Origin: [Phialemoniopsis] sp. UDSM-2020
Taxonomy: Eukaryota > Ascomycota > Sordariomycetes > Thyridiales > Thyridiaceae
Reading direction: 5' to 3'
DNA length: 64,000 nt
Assembly (NCBI GenBank): GCA_018873225.1
Contig: JAEILZ010000007.1
Coordinates: 3,286,001-3,350,000 of the forward strand
In this document: piece by piece, positions 33,163 to 44,040 of the stretch
How the letters are laid out: the number at the start of each line of letters is the position of its first letter
How positions within the stretch are numbered: the first letter of the stretch is position 1
The notes under the pieces: generated by a model
What the model was told of the DNA's origin: nothing
The model's database searches: none
Seen by the model: the letters and a program-made list of their open reading frames with translations, nothing else
Translations under genes and position numbers: made by a program

Positions 33163-35930
33163 ATGGCTCTTCCTAGGGGAGGTCACGCCGAAGCGCAGTC
33201 AACTAGTTCCCTATACCTTGATGCCCAGACACAAACATCATCTTATTCTTCCGTACAAGGTGTTCCTTCCGGCTCCTACGCCACCGAACAGAACGCGAAT
33301 ATTCCGGCCATTTCCTTCGATCGCAACAGGAATCTAACCAACATTAGAGCACGTCAAATATGGAGGGTGCGTGGCATTCCGTTGGATTTCGATAACAGGA
33401 GGTTGGCAGATGTGCTACGACACCATCCTGATCTCCAAATCCTAGACGAGGCTACAGCGAAACTCGTCGGTCGCCCTACCGATGACAACGGCGTCAAGAT
33501 TCGTACTCTAGCTCCCGATCTCCGCGCCTACCAGGTCGCTACTATCCGTTTTCGCTGTGTCCCCATGCGACTTGCTTCACTCGAACATGGAGGTCAGTGG
33601 ACCATCATGATACCGATCTCCTCCGAATCCACAGATGCCGACATCGAACATGTTCACAGCCTTACGATCGATCAGCATTTCCATGGCCTCACGATGTTAT
33701 ATGCCCCGCCGCCCGGCGCACATACGATTGATGTTCTCGCTGTCTGTGGCTTGGGTGGCCATGCTTACGGATCATTCGTACATAAGAAGGACGGCCACAT
33801 GTGGTTAAAGGACAGCCTACCCCGTGATCTACGGACAGCGAGAGTAATGATTTACGGTTATGAAAGCAAGCTCCAGGATGATACCAATTTCTCCCACCTT
33901 GGGGATCTTGCCAGCTCGCTCCAGTTCGCCGTGTGCCAATTGCTACGATTTAGCAACACGCCCCTCGTCTTAATTGGACATAGTCTCGGGGGACTCTTGA
34001 TTAAGGAGTTGTTAATAAGGATGGCCGAATCCGATAACGATTCGGAACTGATTCACCTTATCTTCGGTGCTCTCTTATTTGGCGTTCCCAACGATGGAAT
34101 GGATATCGAATCCTTGAATACCATGGTCATAAATCAACCCAACCACTTCCTCTTGACGTCTCTTCAAACCACGAACCCACAAATGCTCAAGCTCCAAAAA
34201 GAAAAGTTCTCTAGAGTCTTAAGTCGAACAGACTTGATGATCTTTTGTTTCTATGAAACAAAGCTTTCACCGACAGCTACCAGGGTAAATGATTTCCAGA
34301 ATCTCGAAAGCAACCTTGCTAATTCCGTGAAAGGATTCTTCTACCGGACAGTATAAGATGAACGGCCCCCTCCGATGCTTTGTAACAACTATCTCGGCGA
34401 CAAGTTGTTTGCCTGCTGGTATCTCATTAGACCATTCAGTCGCAATTAACCGCACGCATTCAGACTTGGTCAAGTTTGCGTGGCACGACACTGAGTACAA
34501 CAAGGTGTTCGGGATTCTCCGTCGGATCCACGACAGAATTATCAAGACTAGCTGGAAAAAGCCTTGTGCATCTGCTCCTACGGAACCTGATACCGTGGCA
34601 GCTGAAAACAACAGGCTAGATCCTCTGTCCATTTTTGCATCGGTCGTTGGGCTCTTAATTGAAGGCACGGCGCTCATTTCTGCTCTTTTCACCCTGGCGC
34701 ACAGTGTTCGAGGTGCATCTGACTTGGCGGAGAGTCTTTTGCGAGAAGTGGCCGAGATATCGGCAGCGCTCGGTCCGTTGCAAACCTACATATGTGGGCG
34801 GGCCAGAGCTTCTGCTGAGCGAGGAGCTCTGATTCCTTTGGAACATGTCCTGACTACGTTGACGGGGTGCGTCACGACTTACTCTGATTTCCAGCATATT
34901 GTGGACAATCTGAACACGAATCCCAAATCTGGTGCGTTGGGTCTGTTGAAATGGTCAAAAGAAGAGTCAAAGATCAGTCTGATGATCCTCCGTTTGCAAA
35001 ACCACAAATCCTCCTTGAACTTGATATTGAAAATCCTTGAATGGTTAGTTTTCAGTCACTCACCAACTTCATACCTAGTACTAATATTATTTTAGTCAAA
35101 CAAAGCAAGAAGCCGAAACATCAACACAACAGCTCCATGCCCTTGTGGGTTCGGTACTTAATTCCAACCAAGAACTCGCCGATCGCATCAGAGGCTTAGA
35201 GCGAGAGGGTTCAAAAATCGCCGATACGAACGCTCGGCAGCACGATGCATCTACCATTCGTCAGGGTAGATTATCCAGACCGAGTACATTCATCCAGTCA
35301 GACCGGGCTACGTTGAAGTTTACTTTCGATCAGGACTTGCAGGCTTCTCGTGTGTATAGCCGGGCGAGAAGGAATGTCCAATCCATGACATCTCTCGCGA
35401 GCACGGCGTTATATACAACCGCACTCTCAGTGTTCTCCAGACTAAGTCTCTCGCAAGTGTCGAATCTCTCGTTCTATGCCTTACCTGTCTATACGGATGA
35501 CCTCAAGAATAGTCACTACTATAGTTTTGGTGAAGAGGGTACTCTGCAGAGTCTCGCGGAACAAGATCGAGCCACGGCATACAGGATCTGGGGAGATTCG
35601 CAGCGCCGCGGTTCAGAAGCGCCAAGCCTAGCTCCTCCCACCATGCCATACTTGAGACAGGAATTGTCTTGGAACAGCATGAGAAAATCTGATACGAGAT
35701 CTGATCTAGCCACAATACTTCCAGATCAGACGGCAGGTGGGCCGAGACCTGGACCACCACCTACCGTCGCTTACTTACTTGCGTCAATACCAGGTATTTT
35801 CGAGAACCCGAGGCAAGTACCAACACCAAGTTCTTTCGAGAATCCGAGGCCAGCTCCAACACCACCCGTTCTTCCACGGTCATATACGCCTAGCACGCGA
35901 TTCGAGAACACACCTACTGTCGATCAGTGA
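33163..35930 (+). CDS. SERAC1/SesB-like alpha/beta hydrolase with helical C-terminal region
   Basis: Exons 33163-34284, 34352-35043 and 35096-35930 give 882 aa. The N-terminal part has a block IWRVRGIPLDFD...IRTLAPDL shared with the next gene. An alpha/beta-hydrolase fold follows: VLAVCGLGGHAYGSF (oxyanion region), ARVMIYGYES, the nucleophile elbow LIGHSLGGLLIKELL (Ser274), FGVPNDGMD and HSDLVKFAW (catalytic His). This is the SERAC1/DUF676 type, called SesB when fused to fungal NLRs. After it, about 430-640 resembles the helical fungal STAND N-terminal domain (FASVVGLLIEGTALISALF). The C-terminal region contains SVFSRLSLSQVSNLSFYALP and a proline-rich tail with an imperfect FENPR..PTP repeat at 35797-35865. 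No NACHT is present. It was probably derived from the same ancestor as its neighbour. Confidence 0.78.
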
Positions 35931-36536
35931 GTCTCCCACAACTTACAAGAAAACGGAACTGGGGCGGAGATTTTCCGAAAATACAGAAATTTCGACATTG
36001 TCATGGTGATGAGTTGCATTGATGTTGGGGCTCTGGGTCGGTCAAGGTGTTTGCATGGGAAATGAGGGCTGTTCTCTCTGTCTTTCATGATATTAGATTT
36101 ACTTCAAGTACTCAGATCGTAATACCTCGTCACTCAAATTAGGCTGCAGGTGGGAGAATTTGCTTTATACAACCTTTTGTCTTTGGTTCGCGGGGACATT
36201 ATAAACTCAGACGTGTGTCAAGTCTAAATTGAGGTTTAGCCAGCAATTCAAACCTCTGACAGGCCTGTATTTTGCAAGAACGTCGTCTGCATCTGCTATA
36301 GTCGTTCTAGAGTTGTGATTGAATGCACGATTAACAATTCTGACTAATCGCCTGACAGCTAGCCAATCGTGGTCTTGTGTCACGGTGCGCGTGTGCAATG
36401 CAGTCGTCATTTTCGGCTGATCAGGCTGAGACTGGGCTGTGCACCCCGCAGATGCCTCTTCATTCCATGACACCTCACACTATGCTGTCGTCAGCGTCGA
36501 TGATTGAGTCGATAATACATCCGATGTCTTCAAGCC
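35931..36536. other. Intergenic between the paired hydrolase genes
   Basis: No gene was seen. It separates two same-strand, related genes and should hold the 3' end of the first and the promoter of the second. Confidence 0.4.
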
Positions 36537-39500
36537 ATGGCTAAGGACGAATCTTGTGCCTGCAAGGTCTATCGCTTGCGTGGCATTCCCGGGCATCTAG
36601 ACCGCTTAGGTGTCGCCCAGTTGCTTGCCCAGTTCCTACCCGACGGGGGTGCAGACGACGTAACGATTGCATCTCTTGCGCCAGACTGCGACTTCTGGGC
36701 TCGTTCTCCCTGCAAGGTTGCGACTGTCACGTTTTTGAAGCTTCCTACCCAGGTTCAAGAGGCTCCGAGAGCGAAAGAGTGGCACTTTGTCGTACCAGGG
36801 CTGGCGGAGCCGCTCATCCTTGACGACACTTTCCTCGGTTTTACACCGCTGAATGATGTTGCTAGTGATGACCATGAACTTGAGTGAGTGATCGCTTAAG
36901 AGTCATGGGCTTACTTACTGACATGTGCCTACAGCTGCATAGTCATCTCTGGCCTGGCCAGTCACCCAATGGGCTCATGGCAGCCCCATGGAAAGGACAA
37001 GTCATTTATGTGGATTCGCGATGCACTTCCCCGGCGCTTACCCGGGATGAGGTTCGTCTTATATGGCTACGACACACGGCTCATAGATAGCAAATCAGGT
37101 CAAACTGTTGAGGATCTTGCCATTAGCCTAATCAACGCACTCAAGGCCAGTGGTTGGACACGAAATGCTGCGAAGCCTTTGGCATTCATGGCCCATAGTC
37201 TTGGGGGCATCCTACTCAAACAGACCTTTGTTATGCTTGCCGGTAGTGGAGAAAGCGAAGACTCACTCCTGGCAAAGAGTCGGGGTGCTATCTTCTTCGG
37301 TGTCCCGAGCCGGGGCATGCACGTAGCCGACATATGTGCAATGCTTGATCACCAGCCCAACATCGACGCTCTCGTTCGTGAGCTTGCCGAGGATTCACAA
37401 TTTCTACCTCAATTAGAACTACAAGTTTCTGGAATCTCATTTGTCAGGACAATGAAGTTGTTTTGGGCTTATGAAACCCAGACGACCCCTACACTCATGG
37501 TTAGTTGACAAGTCGTCTTCTTGATCGCTGAATAGTCTTCTCACATTTCTGTAGCAGGTCAATGGGACTTACCAAAGAGCCGGAGTCGATGCAATCCTGG
37601 TCTCAAAGCAATCTGCGACGTGTGGCCGATGTGAGACGACTGAAGCAGCGTCGACGATACATATCGACGCAAGTCACTCCGACATGGTCAAGTTTTCTCT
37701 GGGAAGCCATAATATTTCTCTCGTAGCAGGCAAGATGCGTGAAATACTACTCTGCAGGCGGAATGATCATCCAGAGCCGAATCACCTCATTTACGACGTG
37801 AACCATTTGCACATGCAGTCAGTGGACGAGCCTGCGGACCGAGCCAGCGCGCTACCTGACGCGGAAGATCGAGAGGCGGAAGATCGAGAGATGGTCGGGT
37901 ATACATCCACTCGCCTCCAAGATGCAGCAGTGTCTATGGATTGCTGGAATGTGGACTGTGAGCATCTCTTCCGAAAGGTCCGTTGATTCGACAGCCTCAC
38001 TAATTACTTGCCATACATAGCTATCATCAAGGCGCTTCGAGCACCCGAAAGAGATGACAGGCTTCACCAAGTTGAAGTCAGAGCCGGTCATTCTTTTGAA
38101 TGGGTCTTTGATCGAGATGATATCGGCTTGATGACTTGGCTACAGAATGGGACCGGACTGTTCTGGATAAGCGGTCGTCCAGCCTCTGGGAAGAGCACCA
38201 TGATGAAATTCCTCAACAATGACCAACGTACTTGGAGACTTCTGTCTGATTGGCAGACACGCAGTCGCTATATACAGGCCAGTTTCTTCTTTCATCACCG
38301 AGGTAGTGTGGCGCAAAAGTCATTTGAAGGGCTGTTGCGGAGTATCCTGAGCCAAGCCCTCGAAAAGGACCGCAGACTACTGGATATGGTATTTCCCATA
38401 TTGCAAGACCAGTATAATGAACTCATCAAGAAAACAGGACTCGAGAGTCTTTCTTGGGACCTGGCCCGAGCGATCTCTCAGACTGAGCTTCGATTTGGTC
38501 TACTTCAGAAAGAACACGGCTTTGAGAATAAAGTTGCCAGTGTTCTGAATTGCGCTTTCCCTCGCAGAGAGTTTCGAGAACTTGTTCTCAATCCCTTGCA
38601 AGAAGAAGGAGACCAAGTTTTCTGGAATGATATAGAGGAGGCGGTTCTCTCTTGGCAAAATGAATTTCTCTTAGATCCTGCAAGAGTCGATCGGCTTCGA
38701 AGACGATCCGAATCCCTGCGCGTGTCCGACTGGACACCTGGTGCAAAGACCAAACTTCTCACCTTGCTTTCTGTCTGGGGACATCAAGTTGATGTTCTAG
38801 CAAAATTGTGGGATTTGTTCAATACCGCGAAACCCCTGATCAAGACAGACTCGGATGCTCAATATGAGCAATGGATCGAAGAACGGATTGAATGGATCTC
38901 CAGTCGCCAACAGGCCCGCGACAACTTGCTATCTGGACGTCAAATGGAGCTGTGGCCAGACTCTGTTGTGACTCACGCGATAACCACCATTATGGAACAG
39001 TGTGTTTTCGACTTGAATTTGTTTCTCCTGATCGACGCCCTAGACGAGTATGACGGAACCCCCGGTTTCATTTCGAGCTTCCTACAAGATCTGATCCGTC
39101 AGGGACATTCCTCCCGGACCCAGATCAAAATTATTTTCTCCAGTCGGCCATGGAAGCCCTTCCAGGATGCCTTCGGTGGTTGTCCAGGCTTCGCCATACA
39201 CAGATACACCCAGAACGATATACGCGAGCTCTGCTCGCAAAGCATCGACCGGTCATTACAAGGCTCCCGAGAGATTTTACAACTGACCGGAGAGATAGTA
39301 CGAAGAGCCAATGGTATCTTTCTGTGGGTCAAACTAGTGTTGCGCGACCTAGTCAATCATGCAAAACAGCGCCTTGAAACCGAGGAAGTTCAGGACCTAC
39401 GCCATGAGCTTCTTCGTCTTCTCGAGTGTTTGCCGACAGATTTGGCAGCATACTACAGGTCCATCCTAGATCGAATACCTCCAAGCTTCAAGTTGGAAGC

Positions 39501-40716
39501 TTACTGTCTCCTTGAATCGGTCTGCAGGTCGTTTGAGCCTATACCCATGGAGTGGGCGCAAGGGTTGGTGCACTGTTCAACCATGACCAACCTCGCCAAA
39601 CTCCAGAAGGACGGCGTGGTATACTTTTGGGGAAGGTGGAACGAAAACCAGGTTCGAGAAATAACAGGCGGGCTCGTTGATGTGGTTGAAGACGGAGTAT
39701 CCGGAAGACATCTTGAGCTGTTGCACCAAACGATGATTGATTTCGTCAGACAGCCTGGATTCAAGCATATCGCTCTCGGGGATGTTGCACACACGATCGA
39801 GGAAAACGGGCATTCATATTTGACTAAGTTCCTCATCAGCACAGATAGCCCTGAAAATTATCGGGACGTTCTACTACATGCCAAAGAGGCAGAGAGAACA
39901 ACCGGGGTCAGCATAAGAAATCTTCTCACTGGTTGCCGTGGCCCAAGTCTTTACCTTCATGGGCGGACGCAAGCCTCCCCAGTAGGTTGGGCATTGATTG
40001 GGCAGCTCCATCTCTTCTTAAAGGAAGCTCTTCAAGACGACGACACAATATTCGCCGAATCCTCGGAATCTCTTCTCTCACACATTGTCTCGGCCTTTAC
40101 CGACATCGAAGTCACACTTGATGAGGCCGTCTGCATGATTCAATATGTCAGTGAGCATGGCTTTCACATCGAAAAGGATGGTGATGGACTTGTCGCCATC
40201 TACAGGTATGTCATTGAAAACAAGGAAAAAGAATCGCATCAAGTCCTGGTCAGGACTGTATTGGATGGATGCACCGATCTGGAATTCAAATTACACTTCC
40301 AGCGATCAAGGGGCGAATGGACAAGGTTTCTTCATCAGAGCACTCCAGTGCTGGCTCGGTATCTCCTTGAGCGAGGCGCGAACCCAAATTCTTTGGACTC
40401 GGGAGATCAAACTCCCTTGGACTATTTCGTATCGAGAATTCCGAGCTCTAATATGTCAATGGACTTTGAGGTGTGTGTACTGCTGATCGAAGCAGGCGGG
40501 CTACTTCACAAGACGTCTAAAGTACAGTGGACCGATTCAGTCCGCGAGTTCAAACGTCTGGATTTCGACTGTGCACCATTCAGACAACACGGATTTCCCA
40601 AGTGGATTGAGACATCTCCTCCCCAAGGACGCTTCACACGATTCTTTGAAGGAGCGTCGGGGAGGCTTGCTGGTGTGATCCCAACAATACAAAATCGGAG
40701 CGGTCGAAAGGAATGA
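36537..40716 (+). CDS. NLR-like protein: SesB/SERAC1-type hydrolase, NACHT, short ankyrin region
   Basis: Exons 36537-36883, 36935-37499, 37558-37957 and 38021-40716 join in phase to 1335 aa. The start VYRLRGIPGHLDRLGV matches the neighbour's N-terminal block. The hydrolase domain shows CIVISGLASHPMGSW, FVLYGYDTRL, FMAHSLGGILLKQ (Ser204), FFGVPSRGM and HSDMVKF. The NACHT-type NTPase follows, with Walker A SGRPASGKSTM (about 485-495) and Walker B LLIDALDEYDG (about 770), then the WVKLVLRDL helical region. The C-terminus has a single clear ankyrin-like unit (LARYLLERGANPNSLDSGDQTPL). A 15-bp in-frame duplication (gcggaagatcgagag twice, 37861-37890) adds an AEDRE repeat. Fungal proteins of this design belong to the STAND class, where ligand-driven NACHT oligomerisation is thought to activate the N-terminal effector in allorecognition or cell death. 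That role is inferred. Confidence 0.85.
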
Positions 40717-41116
40717 CGACCCGAGCAGCTAGCGGCGCCTTTTCCATAGCTAGTCACGACAGTATCAATGACAATTTCCCAGACTAGCCATATTGACCAG
40801 ATCGTCTCTACGTCAAGGTTGTTTGTATTCTCGTAGTATCATATAGGCGAGACCTTGGGGTGGCGCTTAGAGACTCGTGATTATTTGCAATATGCCGATT
40901 GAATCCATCTCAACTGTAGGCAGCGGCCAAGACAACTATGGGGGTTTGCAGGGCTCATGCTTCGAAACCCCGCAGGTTTCAACTCTTGGGTGGAGTTATC
41001 CCAGTTCCCAATACCACATATCTACCTTGCCAATCTTGTCAGCTGAAGTTTCTAGACTCAATTTGCATGCGTAACATCAACCTTGCCATTTTGTTTTCCA
41101 TCACCAAACTCGAATC
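40717..41116. other. Intergenic
   Basis: The gap lies between the NLR-like gene and the HET gene. No coding signal was recognised. Confidence 0.4.
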
Positions 41117-43207
41117 ATGGCGGCAACTCTCTGCAACAACTGCCGCGGCATGCTCTGCCCCGACAAAGGGGATAGCACACTCTCGAAGGGAGACGGAAGT
41201 ACAGCTCACACAAGCCCTCACACGTGGGAAGATTTTCGAAAGGCGGCACAGCAGAACTGCCTCGTGTGCTCGTCGATATGGGACGCCAGCGAGTACTGCA
41301 CCGACGCCTGGACGCAACCGGCGCCGACGTCTTTCAGCGGACTCACATTCTCGTGGTTCCCGCCCGTGGATGAACGGGATGCCGTTACGAGGCTCCATGT
41401 CTTCTGGCCCGGCCCGGAAGACGGGGTCGGCACCCAGTGCAGGTTCAGCCTCGTGCCCTGTGACGGTGCGTCCCCCCTCGCCCATCTATCGTGGGAATGT
41501 TAGCAAATCCTAACTTAAGGGCTACATCGGGGGCGTGCATCAGACACCCGCTTCGATCCATTCTTTGACGTCCCAGTCGTCGAACCTCGTACGTCGTCAC
41601 CTTTCACACTGTCCAAAGCCTTAGCATGGTATGACGACTGCTGCTGCTCCCACACTCGGTGCAGACTGGCTGGTTCGATCGGGCCCTCCGGCACAGATGA
41701 GTGGTATCCCACACGCCTTGTCGACATCGGCTCGGATCCGGAGGGCGACAGCTGGAGACTATGCATCCCTTCTGAAGACGGCATCTCAGCCCCATCCACC
41801 CCATCCACCCCCTACATAACCCTCAGCTACCGGTGGGGGACTCCCTCGTCAACTCTAGTTCTCCTTGCGTCCAATATTGCAGACCTCCGCGTCGGCAAGC
41901 CCATTCGCGAACTGCCTCGACTCTTCCGGGATCTTGTGACAGTAGCGCGTTGCTTCTCCATACGATACCTCTGGATCGACGCCCTTTGCATCATGCAAGA
42001 TTCCGACGCGGACTGGATCTCCGAGGCCCCGACCATGCGCCACGCCTACGCCCGCGCCGCGCTGAACATCGCCGCCTCGGCCGCCGCCAGCCCGGAGGAA
42101 AGCCTGTTCCGTGCCAGGGATCCCGAGGCGTTCCAGCCCGTTTCCGTAACGTCGTCACTGGGATTGGATAAGCCGAAGGAGCACTACATCTTTGCCAACG
42201 AGTATTGGAACCAAGAAGTCGACGGTCCCCTCCGGCGGCGCGGCTGGGTCTTCCAGGAGCGCATCCTCGCGCCGCGCGTGCTGCACTTTGGCCGGCGGCA
42301 GGTCTTCTGGGAGTGCATGACGGAGCACAAGTGCGAGGCATTTCCTCGGGGAATACCGAACCATGTCCCCGAGAAGTGGATGGATCCCCTGTGGAACAGG
42401 CTGCTGCCGGCTGAACTAGATGGCTGTGTCAAGCGGGAGGCGGAGGAGGACGAGGACCCGATGGACGAGGACACCAGGCGCTTCCAGCTCTTCGCGCTGT
42501 GGAAGCACCTTATTGAACAATACTCGCGGTGCGTCCTCACGCGCGCCTCGGACAAGCTCTTCGCCATGGCGGGCGTCGCGCAGCTCTTTTGCGAGGCGAC
42601 AGGCGACGAGTATTACGTCGCCGGCTGGTGGCGCTCGCACCTCGTCCAGTCGCTCAACTGGCACACGGCGCAGCCCAAACCGCAGGCCCGTCCGGACGCG
42701 GGTTACCGCGCGCCGTCGTGGTCGTGGGCGTCGGTCGACGGGCCGATCGCCACGGGCGTGTACTCGCACCGGGTGTCCTACCCGGCCGAGCTCGTCGACG
42801 TGCGCGTCGCGAGCGGGGCGGGCGGCAACATGGCCGATATTCTCCCCGGGACGTCGATCGTGCTCCGGGGCAGGCTCTTCACGGCAGAGTGCCCCGCGGC
42901 GGCCTCGGGCGTGGCCGTCTTGATGTCTAGCGGTTACGAGTTTGAGGCTTTGGTCGAGTTGGACACCGAGCAGTCTGTCCTGCCGGTGGGAAAGACGGTC
43001 AGCTTCATGCCGGTCAACAAGGACTACGCCAACAACGCAGCTGAAGGGACGCATGTTCACTATACAGTGTGTCTGGTCTTGGAATCAGTATCCGAATCCT
43101 CTGGGGAAGGTCAATTTCGTCGTTTGGGTATTTTCACGATGAGCGGAGAGGAAGACATCGCGCATTTCTGCTCTGAAGGTGCGCTGACGGAGGTGACAAT
43201 ATTCTAG
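41117..43207 (+). CDS. Heterokaryon incompatibility (HET) domain protein
   Basis: Two exons (41117-41465, 41520-43207) give 678 aa; the 54-nt intron has a CTAAC branch point and TTAAG acceptor. The N-terminus MAATLCNNCRGMLC and HTWEDFRKAAQQNCLVC match the Cys-containing leader common in HET proteins. The HET domain (PF06985) begins at ITLSYRWGTPSSTLVL (about 213) and continues through RELPRLFRDLVTVARCF, IRYLWIDALCIMQDSDADW and ARAALNIAASAAASPEESLF. A downstream RGWVFQERILAPRVLHFG is also diagnostic, as is APSWSWASVDGPI near the C-terminus. HET domains trigger cell death in vegetative incompatibility and show TIR-like folds. No NACHT or WD repeats are attached. The partner is unknown. Confidence 0.92.
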
Positions 43208-44040
43208 CATACTCAACTGAAGCCACACACGAAGTCACCCGTGCAAGTGAAAGCTTTGTCAACTCCATCTCAATTCAGACTCAAGCTAGACACCATGCTT
43301 TGTGCCATACTATCTAGCCCTGACCACTTCAGCATCACCCTCACCTCACCTCCCAGCCACATCTCCCCCTTGCCGCGGGGGTATCTCTTGTTCTTCCCAC
43401 GATACACTTTCCCGACCGATACACTGATCTCTTGCCATCCACCTTTCTCCCTGACCACCGTCAGACAAGAAAGAAGAAAAGAGTCTAAAGGCCCAACAAA
43501 AGAAACATGATTGGTATTGTGCGTAAGCAGTGTAGTGTATTGGTTGGAAAAAGACATCAATCCGCCCTCCATTCTCCCCCAGCTCGCAGGCTTTCGCATC
43601 TGAAAGCCCGCCAAGTATTTCCAAAAAAAGCAAAAGGCTATTCGTCATCATCGAAGATACTAAGTAATAGTAGAAGTGGTGGTTGGTAGTGGTAAAAAGG
43701 CAAGGTATCGCTTTGGTCTAAAAGGGGGCTGGTGTTCTTGCTTCGATCCTCTCTGCAGCTTTGCTGCTGCAGATGATGCCCATGCCTGTCCACCCCTGAC
43801 GTGAAACAAAAATTCAAAAAGATGAGTAACGCCATTTTGGCTGTGGCAAAAATGATATCAAGGCTCCCCATGCCATGCTGTGCTGTGCTGTGCTTTGCTG
43901 CGCTGTGTGATGTACTGTTTGTCCCAATATGCCCCTTGTCCATGCATTTTCGTGTCGAGTAGGTGTAGGTCGCTTCTCGTCGCATGTTGTACAAAACAGA
44001 AGTCAAAAATCAAAAAGTCAAAATCATAGTCAAGACACTC
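43208..44040. other. Intergenic between convergent genes
   Basis: The gap holds the 3' UTRs of the HET gene and VAC7. A short TGCTG repeat lies at 43876-43906. Frames up to 122 codons exist but look non-coding. Confidence 0.45.
43876..43906 (+). repeat. TGCTG pentanucleotide microsatellite
   Basis: Three perfect TGCTG units followed by about three imperfect ones, in the probable 3' UTR of VAC7. Confidence 0.7.

Noticed and set aside
41936..43060. Long frames opposite and across the HET gene (up to 214 codons)
   Set aside because: They are shadows of the GC-rich HET coding sequence and show Arg/Ala/Pro-rich shadow composition.
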